Shown here piece by piece: positions 1-11,759 of a stretch of DNA of 64,000 nt. Within the stretch, counting starts at the first letter, position 1; every line of letters starts with the position of its first letter. The stretch is from Torreya grandis (taxonomy: Eukaryota > Streptophyta > Pinopsida > Cupressales > Taxaceae). The DNA is taken from assembly GCA_037957365.1 (NCBI GenBank), contig JARHVA010000666.1, positions 3,002,501 to 3,066,500 on the forward strand, written 5' to 3'. The notes under the pieces are model-generated. The model was not told the origin of the DNA. It saw only the letters and a program-made list of their open reading frames with translations, and did no database searches. Made by a program: the position numbers and the translations under genes.

Positions 1-198
1 TTTATGAAGCCATTAAAATACTGGGATGAATTTTCAGCCAGCATTACTCTCTATGGTTGCCATTTTCCTCTAGGGTTTCTCTCCCAAAAACCAATGCATC
101 TAAAAGACATTCTTTTTCCCAAGTAAAAATAATATATTACCTTCTTTTTGGGTGAAGATCCAACCCTTAATGCCATCCTTTTTTATTTTAAACATTAA

Positions 199-271
<73 letters not shown>

Positions 272-1085
272 TTTCCTTATTTTTATTTATTTATCTATTT
301 AAACATAGATAAACTTTATTTTTATTTTAATAATAATTCATGTCACAAATTACACAACCCCTTTATGGTCATCATGACCTAACACAAATTTTATTTAATA
401 AAAACATTAAGCATGGGTTACTTCTTGCCCATAGATTTATTAAATCAAGGACATCATGGAGTCTTGCTCTATTATAATGCATGGAATTAACCTTCTCAAG
501 GCCTCTTAGTAATAAAACCAAGACAAGAAGACTTAAAATAAATAGTTTTAATTATAATATGGTCCACGGTGGGTAACAAGTTAACAAACCCAAAATGATA
601 ATTAAAGTATTTGAGTCCCTTAACGACTCAAATAAATAAAATGATCATTGAGACAAAAGACAACCTATCACTAAGCCAACACACCCAAGTCACCAAAAAA
701 ATAAAATAATAAAAAATAAAAGCAAACACAACCATAATTAAGCGAGATAAAAAGACAAAAATATCAATCAAGATTAAATGAATAAAACAAGATAACAAAA
801 AAGAGACATAATCCATGTTGCAACTACTCAAGGACTAGATAGCTCATTACTATTTTATTTCTTCTCTAATGATGGTGTTACCCAATTTCTCACTACCTCT
901 ACCATTATTATCCCAACTATCAAAATCCACCGTCAGTCTAGATCATGTACTTGTGAGTGTTGTAGCCACCAAAACATGGCATTAACAGTATCTACTCTAA
1001 ATGAATAAAAACATATATACATGTAAATCTAAACTATATAATCATCAAAATATAAAACTATATTGATAGCATCATTAATATGAAA
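1..1085. other. AT-rich intergenic DNA
   Basis: No coding similarity was recognised on either strand. The stretch holds the (TA)n tract at 203-268 and otherwise only low-complexity AT-rich sequence. The small open frames here follow base composition. Confidence 0.6.
203..268. repeat. (TA)n microsatellite
   Basis: An uninterrupted run of about 33 TA dinucleotides. The open frame across it (152-382, plus) is an alternating Ile-Tyr artefact of the repeat. Confidence 0.98.
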
Positions 1086-1442
1086 TATCAAAGTATACTG
1101 ATGTAGGATCAAAGTATGTTGCTACAAGATCAAAGTATGTTGTTGCAAGATAAAAGTATATTGCTACAAGATAACAATATATCATTATAGGATAAAAATA
1201 TATCACTACATAATAATAATATATGGACGTAGGATAATAGTATGTTGTTGTAGGATATTAATATACCATTATAGGATACTAGTATATCACTACAGAATAA
1301 TAATATGTCATAGGAGGATAACAATATATTGTTCTAGGATAACAATATATCATTATAAGATAATAGTATGTTGTTATAGGATAATAGTATGTCACTATAG
1401 GACAATAGCATGTTATTTTAGAATAATAGTATGTTGTTGTAG
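1086..1442. repeat. 21-bp minisatellite, 17 units, no indels
   Basis: Seventeen consecutive 21-bp units of the type GATAATAGTATGTTGTTGTAG fill exactly 357 bp. Units differ by many substitutions, but none has gained or lost a base. Because 21 bp is seven codons, the minus strand at 1,130-1,324 reads as a heptad repeat resembling SYNDILL. No protein family was recognised, and the open frame may simply follow from the period. Confidence 0.95.
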
Positions 1443-2587
1443 GATCAAATTAGTCAACATCTATATGTAAACATCAGATGATTATCACTCAAAAATATGC
1501 TACTACATGTAATAATGTTTATCAAAAAAGAGTCAAATAGCAGGTCATGATAGAAGTATTTGCACTTGGATTTAAAAGTTAATAATAAAGTTCCTATAAA
1601 ACATCAAAAAATTCCAAGTGATATGAGAAGATTTTTTTTTATATATATTGCTCTTGTAAAAGCATTGTACTCTCTTAAATGTTGTAGTTTTTGTCTAAAT
1701 TTAGAAATTTTTGTTCACATTTTTTTGCATGTAAGCTTTATTTATAGATTTGATGGTTCCCATATAAACTTATATAAACATGTATTCACCCCTCAAAAGA
1801 GGAGTATATATGCAACATAAACTTATAATTATTCATAAATTTTAGTAAGTCATATTTTGTATTTTTCTCAATTTATAAGTAATGCATGATATGTTATATT
1901 ATATTGAATGGTCTATGAGATTCATGTGTGTGAATTTTAGACTATTTAAATTGAGTAATAACTAGTTTGATTTTTTTGTGACTTAAACTTATGTTATAAC
2001 CTTGGTTTGTGAATGAATATGCATGTTACACAATTTATCATAGATTAATAAAAGTTGTTAAGTAGATGTCACAAGAATTTATTTTCAATCATTCACCCTC
2101 ATACTCTTATATGTGTTCATCTAAATCTAAGTAACAACAAGATTTAAAATAATAATAATTCAAATTGTATAGTGAATCTCAAAAATCTAATCAGTTTAAT
2201 AAGATATATATGTGATCTATAGAATCCTTCTTTTATACCTTACCCTAATATATTTAATCTTTATTTTAATTGATATATTTTGTATAATATTTTGAATATC
2301 CATTTTAGGATGGTTTATTTATCTATTAGATAGGGATATTTTACTGTTAGTAAGTATTTTTACAGTAAAAACCACTTCACTTAACCTCTATTTCACCACA
2401 TGGTTATCTACAAAACCAAATAATTGTAAATCATGCCATAGATTACATCCTATGATCCTAAAATGAGAGGGAAATTTCCCATAAGTCTATTGCATGGGTC
2501 ACAAACCTATATCAATAGGTTAACTGGTGTTAGAAGGATATACAATTTATGACCATTCATAATCCCTTTATTAAGACCTAAACCAAT
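1443..2587. other. AT-rich DNA, possible leader of the gypsy element
   Basis: No recognisable coding or RNA feature. This DNA precedes the gag relic at 2,588, so it may contain that element's leader or 5' LTR. I could not find a matching 3' copy, a primer binding site or LTR ends by eye. Confidence 0.4.
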
Positions 2588-3430
2588 ATGGAGATCCCTA
2601 GAATAATAACTAGGCCAACCTTTGAATTTTTACTTCTTCAACCATTATTAGTATATATGAATCCTAAATATGACAAAGGAAGAGCCAGACTTTCACATAC
2701 TCAACCAAATTCACCAACTGATCCTTATTTTAGACTTTTCACACCAATGGTTATAGTTTGGTTGGTAGGAATAAAGATGAATACTCAAAGATACATCCAT
2801 GAGCTCCCAAGGAATCATGATAGATATATCCCTAATTTTACCCCTACTAGAGCTAAAAATTTCTAAGAACATATTACATATTTCAAATCAAATTTTAAAC
2901 TTTTAAGTGTAGAACATGAAGATGTCTCTTGTCAAATTTTTCCATTATAATTAAAAGATGTTGCTTATGATTGGTTCCTCAATATAAAAAATAATTCCAT
3001 CCATGATTATAATAACTTTTAATCCACTTTGATAGTGTAATTTATAAAAGTGACAACCCAAGCTTCCTATACAGACAATTTTTCAATATGAGGAAAGAAT
3101 TACATGAATCTATCAAATATTTCAATGTAATATTTTAGAATATGTACAATAAATTTTATAATCCATATAGACCCATTTATCCTTTAGTAATTTAAATGTC
3201 TAATAATTCATTGGGCCTCATGATTGTTATGTTCCTTAGATGAGCAACACAAGTAAATGATTTAGCATAAACATATTCTGAAGCTGTCAAATTGTATAGA
3301 TGACTAAACCCTCTATGATAATTCATTAGGCCTCACGATTGTTAGGTTATTTAAATGATAAACATAATTAAATGATTTAGCATAAACATATTTTTAATCT
3401 ATCAACTTTGATAGATAACGAAACCCTCAA
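2588..3430 (+). pseudogene. Ty3/gypsy gag relic
   Basis: Gag is the capsid protein that packages element RNA. A 92-codon open segment (2,588-2,866) leads into the retrotransposon gag core, which continues in frame past stop codons. Recognisable pieces are a SVEHEDV-like helix near 2,905, a DVAYDWFLNI segment near 2,960 matching the usual W-[FY] region of plant gag, and an NSIHDYNNF segment that follows. The second half carries a 115-bp tandem duplication (3,203 onwards). Stops and frameshifts are frequent, so it cannot make capsid. Family assignment is by remembered similarity only; lineage within Ty3/gypsy is uncertain. Confidence 0.7.
3203..3430 (+). repeat. 115-bp tandem duplication inside gag relic
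   Basis: The motif ATAATTCATTGGGCCTCA at 3,203 recurs as ATAATTCATTAGGCCTCA at 3,318. The match continues through TAAATGATTTAGCATAAACATA, giving two adjacent copies with a period of 115 bp. Confidence 0.85.
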
Positions 3431-4479
3431 GGATTTCATTTTTCCAAATATTAATATCAATAGTCAAATGCTCAATCCCATTCCTAATTAAAATCATAAC
3501 ATCCCTTTATTCATTCCTCCCCCAATTACTAATGTTTTCAATTAATATAAGATATACCAAACCAACAAATTATCTTTTTGAATGATCAAACTACGATGCT
3601 AAATCAGAAACAATCCTTGATTCATGATATTAACAACACAAAAACTATTAACATAAGATTTAATTAAAGGATAATTAAGTGCAATACAATGCATAATTCA
3701 TAATATTATTAATGAATTGTTGAATCTTAAAATATAGGTAGGCAACATATACATGGAAAAAAATAATCATAAACATACCTACCAGAGATTCAATCACTAA
3801 AATAATTGACCTAAAACACCTAAGCCATCACTAAATAGACTCCAAGATATCAACATTTGTGAGGTAGTTTTTCCCAATTGGTGTAGACTACACAATACTA
3901 CTCATCATGATAAAATTGGATATTGAATTTTTTTAATGCTTTTGAAAATTTTCAATAGTAAATGTAAGGTTATGAGGTAATTTAAAATAATTACAATAGA
4001 AGCAACACCTCCACTTCTTCCAATACATGCTCTAAACACACTAAAATCATGATGCTAGAGACATTTACTTTCCCAAATCAAGATGGCAATGAGATTGAGG
4101 AAAACATAGATGAGGTAAATTATTTTCAATAATATTAACAAAATAATTATTCAATGATAATCAAAACACAACCACCCCTCATGAATTTTACATGAACAAA
4201 CAATATCATCATTCCTCTTAATCCCAAGGCCAAGAATGATCCTCCACCCCTGAAAGGTAATGATTAACAACTTGTTAATGACACATAGCTTATATTCAAT
4301 AAAGGTGGTTGTAATATAATTGAGGATGTGAATAATAGTAAGGAAAACATCATGTTTCATGAATTGGAACATATTATAAATTAACAAGAATTATTGTTAA
4401 AATAATTGACTAACAATCCTTCTTTAAACAAGAAAAATACATCACACACAAACGTAACAATTCATAATATCAAAATTGA
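3431..4479 (+). pseudogene. Gag C-terminus to protease linker, decayed
   Basis: This lies between recognisable gag and protease of the same plus-strand element, at the normal spacing for such elements. I cannot identify a zinc knuckle or any other domain. Stops occur in all frames. Confidence 0.4.
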
Positions 4480-4700
4480 AATTCCTCCATTCCTCATCAC
4501 TATTATAATCTTTGGGAAGAAATTACATAATTGTTTGGTTAATTTAGGGGCCTCAATCAATGTTATGCTAATTTGAATTTATAGAAAATTGCCTCTTAAT
4601 CCAACAAAGTCTGATAGAATTATATTCTAATTAGACAAATCAGAACAAGGTGGTTGGAGAGATATTGAATGTCCACATGAAATTAAAATATAAACACATA
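4480..4700 (+). pseudogene. Ty3/gypsy aspartic protease relic
   Basis: Retroelement protease cuts the Gag-Pol polyprotein. The reading NCLVNLGASINVML (about 4,530-4,572) matches the active-site strand of plant gypsy proteases, normally LxDxGAS-xN-[IV][ML]. The catalytic Asp is replaced by Asn in VNLGAS, so it would be inactive even if translated. An LPLNPTKSDRII segment follows, as in the family's L-x-P-T region. It lies in order between gag and RT. Confidence 0.65.
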
Positions 4701-5650
4701 GTACAATAATTTATCAACATAAAATGAGTAAAATTTACCAAATCTTATGAAATGTTATTGAGTCATGATTGGTCTAAAATTCTCAATGGATATATGGATA
4801 CTAATGTTTTATATATGTGGTAGCCTTGGAGAGGTGTGGCCAATAATATTAGGGTATAAATAAAACCCAAAATGAAATAAATGATCACTAAAAACAATGA
4901 TAGAAATGAAAAAGTGAACTTTTTTCATCATATATAGGAATCTACACCCTTACTAAAAGGTATAATGATGACAAAGACAATAATGTTGATACACCTATAT
5001 TGTGGACACTTAATTTTAATGGGGCCCATTATAATCAAGGATTTGATGTAAGGATTTATTTAATTGACACTTAGGGAAAGTAACACCTCACTACATATTG
5101 CTTTAAATTTTATTGCATCATTAACATTTTTAAATATGAATTACTAATTACTGATTTGAAGTTTTATTAAAATCATTGTCAAAAAGAGTTTCAAATGGTT
5201 GGAGATTCATAACTAGTAGTTAACAAGGAAAAAATTAAATTTTAGTGCAAGCTATCATAGTCAAATAAATTCAAACATGGAGTTAGGTATCTCATAAAAT
5301 CATTTAACACCTTTAATATTTTGAGTATGTCTATAGTACAAAATCAAATCATTGATTATTTAGTAGGCCTAGTTGTTAACTTTTTTCCTTTGAATGAATC
5401 CAAATTATAAAAAAAATCAATTCAGTTAGTTCCCTACCTTCTATTCTTGACAACATTGATAATTTATAAGTATTTGAGTAGATGACCAAATAATTATCTT
5501 TTTTTATGAATAACTTAGATGTCTTTGAATAAAAAATAATTGATGAAAAGGACAATGAATTCCTCTTTAGAAATGAACTAGAATGTTATGGGATTGTATA
5601 ATTTAAAGAAAATAAAAATTTAAAATGAATGCTTTCATTAGAAAGGATGT
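4701..5650 (+). pseudogene. Protease-RT linker of gypsy element, decayed
   Basis: Poorly preserved pol sequence on the same strand. It is assigned to the element by position only; no motif stands out. Confidence 0.35.
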
Positions 5651-6784
5651 TTGACTTGGACATACATGCTTAAAAAATTTAAAAATAAAAATATAGAGAA
5701 CAAGAGTTTAAACCTATTGATTTGGTATCAAAAACACCCTCAATACATAAATATAGGCCCAAGTTGCTCTAAATGTGAGAAAGAAGAATTCAAGTTCATT
5801 CTCAAAAGATATAAATATGTGATTACATGGTCCTATGACAACTTGAATATATTTAGTCCAACGGTTAACACTCACATTATTCCACTTAAGGAGGTTAAAA
5901 ACCTTTCACACAAAGATAAATACTAATCAATCCTATACTATAACCCTTCATACACAAATATGTGTATAATTTAATTGTAAAAATAATCATCTTCCCAATA
6001 TAACTCTCAACATGGTTTCCAAATTAGTACATATATATAAGAATATTGGAGAGATAAAAATTCGTGTTGATTTTCAAAATATTAACAAAGCATCAGATAA
6101 GGATAAATACCCATTTTCATCCTTGGATGAAGTAATTCAAATTTTTAATTTTTTAATATGATGTCCTTTTTAAAGATACAACAAAGTTCTAGTTGATCAA
6201 GAAGATATAATCAAAATAGCCTTTACCACCAAGTAGCAAACATTTTACTAAAAAAAAATTATTTTTGGTTTGATAAATGTAGGTGTAAATTTTCAATGTG
6301 CAATACATTTAAATTTTCAAGGTTTGATTGAAAAATGTATCATTTTTTATATGAATAACCTAAATATGTTTTTTAAGAATAGGTCCAAACATGTAACCAC
6401 TTGTAGAAAGTATTTGACAAATGTAAAAGGTATAGAATCTCACTAAATCAATTTTTTTAGTTATAGAAGGTATAAGCTACTTGGTTACATTATTAAAAAG
6501 GAAGGTATCACCATTGATCTAGAAAGGACCAATGTTATTTGTTAAATCCCACTTCCTAACAACAAGAAATCATTTTTTTTTTTTGGTAAAATTAATTTTG
6601 TATGGAAACTCATTTCTAATTTTTCTAAGATTGTAATACCTTTGAATGTTATGCTAAAGTAGGATACAAATGTGCAATGGAAAAATGAAGATAATAAATC
6701 TTTTACAAGTATTAAATACATTATTTTTCAAGCTCCAGTGTTGATCAACCTATAAATGTTTTTATTTGATTAGGTAAACACATT
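5651..6784 (+). pseudogene. Ty3/gypsy reverse transcriptase relic
   Basis: RT copies element RNA into DNA. A 91-codon open segment (5,651-5,926) ends with a VITWSYDNLNIFSP piece and a HIIPLKEVKNLS piece. These match the pre-RT segment of Tat-like pol (DVFAWSY-type, then HxIPLK). RT follows in broken frames: NIGEIKIRVDFQNINKA and DKYPFSSLDEV near 6,045-6,140, matching the R-x-DFRxLN and YPLPxxDE blocks. The thumb and connection follow at 6,575-6,660 as FGKINFVWKLISNF with IPLNVML. The sequence stops matching at about 6,784, where RNase H should start. The catalytic DD block is not readable. Confidence 0.8.
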
Positions 6785-6804
6785 TAAAACTAGAGATATG
6801 AACC

Positions 6805-7065
6805 AAACAAGTGAGGGTTTTGATTACTAGACCCATAACCAAAGCGATGGTTTTGAATGATGAACCCATAACTAGGAGGGTTTGGAGGATCCCTTAACCT
6901 TTGCATGGTACAAAAAGAGGGTTTTAAGGTTCCCACAACCATAACAAGAATAACTAGAGGGTTTGAAGGATCTCACAACCTTGATAAATCAAACAACAAG
7001 AGGGTTTTAAGGATCCCACAACCATAACATCTAGAGGGTTTTAAGGTTCCCACAACCTTAGTAAA
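6805..7065. repeat. AGAGGGTTTTAAGGATCCC tandem block
   Basis: The phrase AGAGGGTTTTAAGG[AT]TCCCACAACC occurs about six times in diverged form at irregular 40-55 bp spacing. The units closest to 7,000 are best preserved. Confidence 0.8.
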
Positions 7066-8356
7066 AATAAATATATTAATTCCCAATAGAACTTGAAGAA
7101 TGAAGGCCCTTCAACATAACTTCCTCCACTATAGAATAGGATCTTTCTAGGAGCAGAAAATCTTCAACTTGTATTCTGCCACCTAGGACTTCCACACATC
7201 CACCACACATCTGAATCATTAAAAGTGGGATTATCTTCCCACTAAGCCCTATAACTAATAACTCACAACAAGGAGATATCCAACTTATCCTATATAATTT
7301 ATTCATAGATTGAAACAAAATAGGATTTTTTAGCCAAGAATGAATTATATCCTTAAATTATTGGGCAAACCCCATAACCTAGAAGAGGAAAGAGTGGAAT
7401 ATTATATCATCCAATCTAATAAGACAATTTTTTTTTTGGTTTCCTTTATACACCATAATCAAAATTGGTTGATAATAAATACACTCCCCCATAGGTTTGA
7501 TCTTCAATAAGATTTTTTCCCATCCTCTGCAGACCCTAAGTGTAATAGGTGACCATACATATTCACTCAAAGAGACCACAACCCATGAAAAAGGCTCAAT
7601 AATTTTAGACTAGGCTTCTTAAATCCCTGTGAGGAATCCTCTATCTTCCTTTTTGGCATAGAATCTTAAAATTGGTTGGACAAGGGATTTAATAATATTT
7701 CTATAGGAACCTAATCTCAGATACCACACCAAAAAATGTAATTACCCATATGTAATGCTAAAATAGGTGAAATACATCTACTATTATCACCTATTAAGTA
7801 ACATCAATATGGGTTCTTTTGATACCAATGAGTTCCAATCCATTGATATCTACTATAATGTTTACCTGTATAGCCTTCAAGACTTTATCTGTGCAACCCT
7901 AAATAAATTCACTCCATGATTATGTTGTAGATCTTAAAAAATCAGACAAATGTTATGAAGACCTAAATATTCATTTCTAGAAATAATATGAGAGGTTTAA
8001 GCAAGCCAAATACCCTCATCATGATTTAATATGTCTATATCATCTACCCTGCTTAGCAGACTCAGGTCATGTCATCTCAATAATGGACTAACCATGTGTT
8101 CATTTTTCAAACCATCTTCCACTTGATGAAGAAATGTGGATTTAACCTTGGGATACTCTACTACTCAATAAACCACCTTTGTTAGTTTTAGAGTACTAAC
8201 AGCCTAACTAAGGCCCATGACCTTCTCATCAAGCTAAGGTTAAGCCCTTCTTAGGATTAAATGATTAATAAAATAGATTTTTAGGCTCTTTAGAAACCCA
8301 ACACTCACTCTATGTAAGAATATACCCATAATAGGTTTAAGCACTTCACCCAATAG

Positions 8357-8366
8357 CTATAAATAG
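8357..8366 (+). promoter_or_regulatory. TATA box in LTR-like sequence
   Basis: CTATAAATAG is a textbook plant TATA box, here preceded by CAAT and followed 30-45 bp later by a pyrimidine/CA-rich stretch suited to a transcription start. In this setting it is most likely the promoter of an LTR fragment. There is no downstream gene. Confidence 0.4.
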
Positions 8367-8750
8367 CCCTTGTCATATGTCTCCACACCATACTAGGATA
8401 AATACCTAGTCTAATCAATTTAGTTTTAGATCTTCATCTTCCTCGTTATCCCTACCTCCTTCCTCACCAAAGAGTTCCTACCCACTACCTCTAGTATATT
8501 TATCAACTTAGATATTACTTTAGAAGTCAACATATATTATTTTGCTTATGATCATACGATTGTAGTTATTATTACATAAAATATGAATAATGAATAACAC
8601 CCTATTATAATCATGAGAACAAATTTAAAGGATGTCAAACTTAAGTATAATTCTATAAAAACAAGCATACACACTACTCAAAGTTGTAAAATATTCAAAC
8701 ACTACAATTTACATAACAAGATCATTGCATTGCTTTATATACTACTATAA

Positions 8751-10150
8751 AAATTATGTTGAGATGTAATGAACTAGGAAAACACTATTATAAATGGGTG
8801 GAAAAACGTATAGAATATGATATAGAGATCATTAAGCTAAATTGGTATGAGGTCAAGGCCTCTCATAAATCATGATTTAAATAGATCCTAAGATCACTAT
8901 GATGAAAGTAAATCAAACCTAGTTTTTTGGAAATTATTGGTATGCTCATATCATCAACTATTTTTTATATGATAATTATCCTCCATAATTGAATAAATAA
9001 TAAAGAAGATATTTAAGGTTGAAATCAACTCACTTAATGATAAATAAAGGCATTCTATATTGAAAATATTATGAAGGGATTTACCTCAATTTCATATCTA
9101 AAGTATAAGCTAAGGAAAATAAATTATATGAAAAATTAGTTAGTGATCATCCTTCTGGTAACATAACACATACATTCTTGTGAGTAAGATATTACTAGAC
9201 TACAATCTTCAAAGATAAACATAACCATATGAGAACATGCCATGAATGTAAAACATTTTTTAAAATAGAAGTGCATGAATTAATTAATTGAATGGCATCC
9301 CTTTGCTCAATGGTGGATTTTTTTTTTTGTGTGATCAATCCCAATTCCTCTATAGGTCACAAAGTTGTGCTCACAATAATGAATTATTATACAAGATGGA
9401 TTAGAGTTATTAATACAAAGAAAATTACAACAAGGGAAGTCATCAAATTATTATAATAAAATATAGTCACAAGTTTTGGAACACCATTTTATTTAGTATG
9501 TGGTAATGGACATTATTTTCAATTAAAAAAATTTACTAAGTGGGCCTATGTTAATTAGATTATACTAAAATTATCATCCAACTATTATCCACTAGGGAAT
9601 GTCATTCTTGAGTCTACAAATAATAACTTGATCAATGCAAAAAATAAGTTTATCAAGAATAAATTTAGATAATGTAAATTTCTATTGAAATACATGTTTT
9701 GGGTATAAATAATTAGATACAATCAAACACTTAAAGCTTCACTATTTCTTCTAGTTTATGGTCAAGAACTTTTGTTCTATATTACACTAAATATTCCTAC
9801 TTATCAATCCATGTAGGAATATATGGAAGTAGGAATATATGGAAGGAGAGGATTGAGTACAATTTAAACTATTGAATATTATAAAAATGGAATATGCATG
9901 CAAATAAGATCTTCATAATTTTAGTAAGTACCAAGATATCATAAAAATATGGTTTAACAAAAGGGCCATGGTGAATGCTTTCAAAAAATTTAGACACGGT
10001 CCTACTCTGGAATAAATCACATGAGAAAAAAGGCCAACATGTTAAGATTGATCCATTATGGATTAATCTATTTCATATTTCTAAGATCCTCGGAAACCAC
10101 ATTTAGAATGAAAGAATTACAAGGCAAGGACCTATCACTTTTGATGAATA
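8751..10150 (+). pseudogene. Ty3/gypsy integrase relic
   Basis: Integrase inserts the DNA copy into the genome. After a short linker, the zinc-binding end reads MRTCHEC near 9,230. The catalytic core runs from SMVDFFF (first Asp, about 9,315) through IGHKVVLTIMNYYTRWI. The second-Asp block reads LVCGNGHYF, with Gly where Asp is required, and then YYPLGNVILEST keeps the Glu. A LLVYGQELL segment (about 9,755) is the usual end of the core. The last conserved piece, near 10,050-10,140, resembles the family's GPY-type C-terminal end. Stops and the Asp-to-Gly change make it inactive. Confidence 0.85.
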
Positions 10151-10967
10151 AATAATACTTGAATCACTCCTTGTAATTTGTCCCATCATCCTCCTCCTTA
10201 TAGTGATTATGAGTCATGGTTTAAGATTAGAATAATTTATAATTAAAATATTTATTTAGTTTTCTTTTTGTATTATTTTGATTTCATAGTTAATTTGTTT
10301 TTATTTTGTTTCTATTCCTAGAATAGTTAATTTATTTTAAATAATTGTATCTATCGAATAAGTATTGTTAAGATACCTATTTGAAGGATTATGCAAAGAT
10401 CTTCCATTTCATAATTTAGGAGGGCATTTTTAATGCAAGGTTCTTTGCTTATTAATAAATTGGTTTACCTAAGACAAATATATTATGAGATGTTAAAAAT
10501 TTATAATAATTATTCAAAAGTTTTAAGTATATCAACATTTTTATTTAATATTTCATGTTATTATTATGATTAGAACCTATGTTTTAGGATTACCATGTGA
10601 ATTAATAACAATTTTTCATTAATAAAATATTAATATTGCCTAGGAAGAGTCAATAATGAAGGAGAAGTTGCTTAAATAAAAAAATTAATACACCACCTTC
10701 TACCAATCCACTTGAAAAATGGAGCTCCCAATATCAAAAAAATTAGGCATCAAACCAGTCCTTTCTACTCCAAGAGTGAGCTGATATGAGGCATTTAAAT
10801 GACATTACAACTTCAAGGTGAAGGATTGGTTAGATGGTTGGTATTGGATCTTCCCCTAAGGGATCATTGTGTTAATTGGGAGGAAGCTATTGTAGCCCCT
10901 TTCTATCATCTTTTATTAGAATTTTGGTGTTTTCCTCCTTGGGATATTTAAACCTCTCTCTGACTTA
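10151..10967. other. 3' region of gypsy element and unrecognised DNA
   Basis: A purine-rich AGGAGGG at 10,418-10,424 could be the element's polypurine tract, but no TG follows at once and no paired LTR was found. The rest shows nothing recognisable. Confidence 0.3.
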
Positions 10968-11420
10968 GTGCCTTTTTTTGGAGGCTTGCATGATATTATT
11001 AACTCTTCATCCTCACTCAAGCCTACTTGGTCAAGCTATTTCTTTGGCATATATAGCAAAGAAAAAATGACTCAAGTGGATCTCCATGACATAATAGATG
11101 GCTATATCTACCTGGTCTACTCTATCAGTCCATTGATTGGCCATCTTTGGGCCTCTATCAACCCTTTAGAGGCTCTTATTAGACCATTCAACACAATGGA
11201 TCACTTTGGGTTTTTCATGGAGTTTTTAGGTCATCTTTTTGATAAAATGCACATGAAGTTTTTGGGTGCCATAAATGGAATTCACTCAAATATAGAGGCA
11301 AAGAATTTGGTAAGTAGTGGGGGTATTATTTTTGGAAGAAAGAGTAGAGGAATGAAGAAATGTGATGGAAATTTTTCTAAGTTGGAGGCTAGAGGTGAAC
11401 CATTTGACAAAATGTTTTAG
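10968..11420 (+). other. Unrecognised 150-codon open frame
   Basis: One of the longer open frames in the window, starting MPFFGGLHDIINSSS and ending at TAG. I recognise no domain, signal peptide or membrane segment. It contains several Met, Gly and Phe residues and a basic FGRKSRGMKKC stretch near residue 125. It lies about 340 bp upstream of a LINE ORF1 relic on the same strand and may be LINE leader or unrelated. Moderate length in AT-rich DNA does not by itself show it is a gene. Confidence 0.2.
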
Positions 11421-11759
11421 TAAACTATATGGCCAAGGAAGGCTATTTTACAGTCCAAGATGATTGAAGAAGGCATTGGTATTAATGAGAAAGTATCAAA
11501 AAATCATCTAGACACAAAGAAATTTTATAAGAGGTTTTATATATTGATCAAATCCCTATCAAGTAAAATAATATATAGCTAGGTTAAAGTGATAGACCTA
11601 GTAATAGACTTAAAATAATGACTAGTTGATTCCTCAGGGGTCCTGGTTGAGTTTCAAAGCCTTGTGTACTAGGGTAGGGTATTACAAGATCATCTTCCAA
11701 TATATTATTATCCTTTGGGTGAAGATTCATTAAATTCATGGCATCTATACTGATGGGAG
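11421..11759. other. Spacer upstream of LINE ORF1
   Basis: No feature recognised. It may be LINE 5' leader. Confidence 0.3.

Larger units (their letters stand above)
6785..8750. mobile_element. Unidentified insertion replacing RNase H
   Basis: About 2 kb of sequence unlike pol sits between the RT thumb (ending about 6,784) and the integrase side (resuming about 8,750). It contains a short tandem array (6,805-7,065), two minus-strand open frames of 80 and 66 codons (7,076-7,318; 7,379-7,579) that I do not recognise, and a promoter-like region with a TATA box near 8,357. It may be a solo LTR or a non-autonomous element, but termini and target duplication were not found. Confidence 0.5.

Noticed and set aside
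152..382. Open frame across the (TA)n tract
   Set aside because: The peptide is mainly Tyr-Ile repeats created by the dinucleotide repeat.
1086..1442. CRISPR-like array
   Set aside because: Units are contiguous with no spacers, in a plant nuclear setting.
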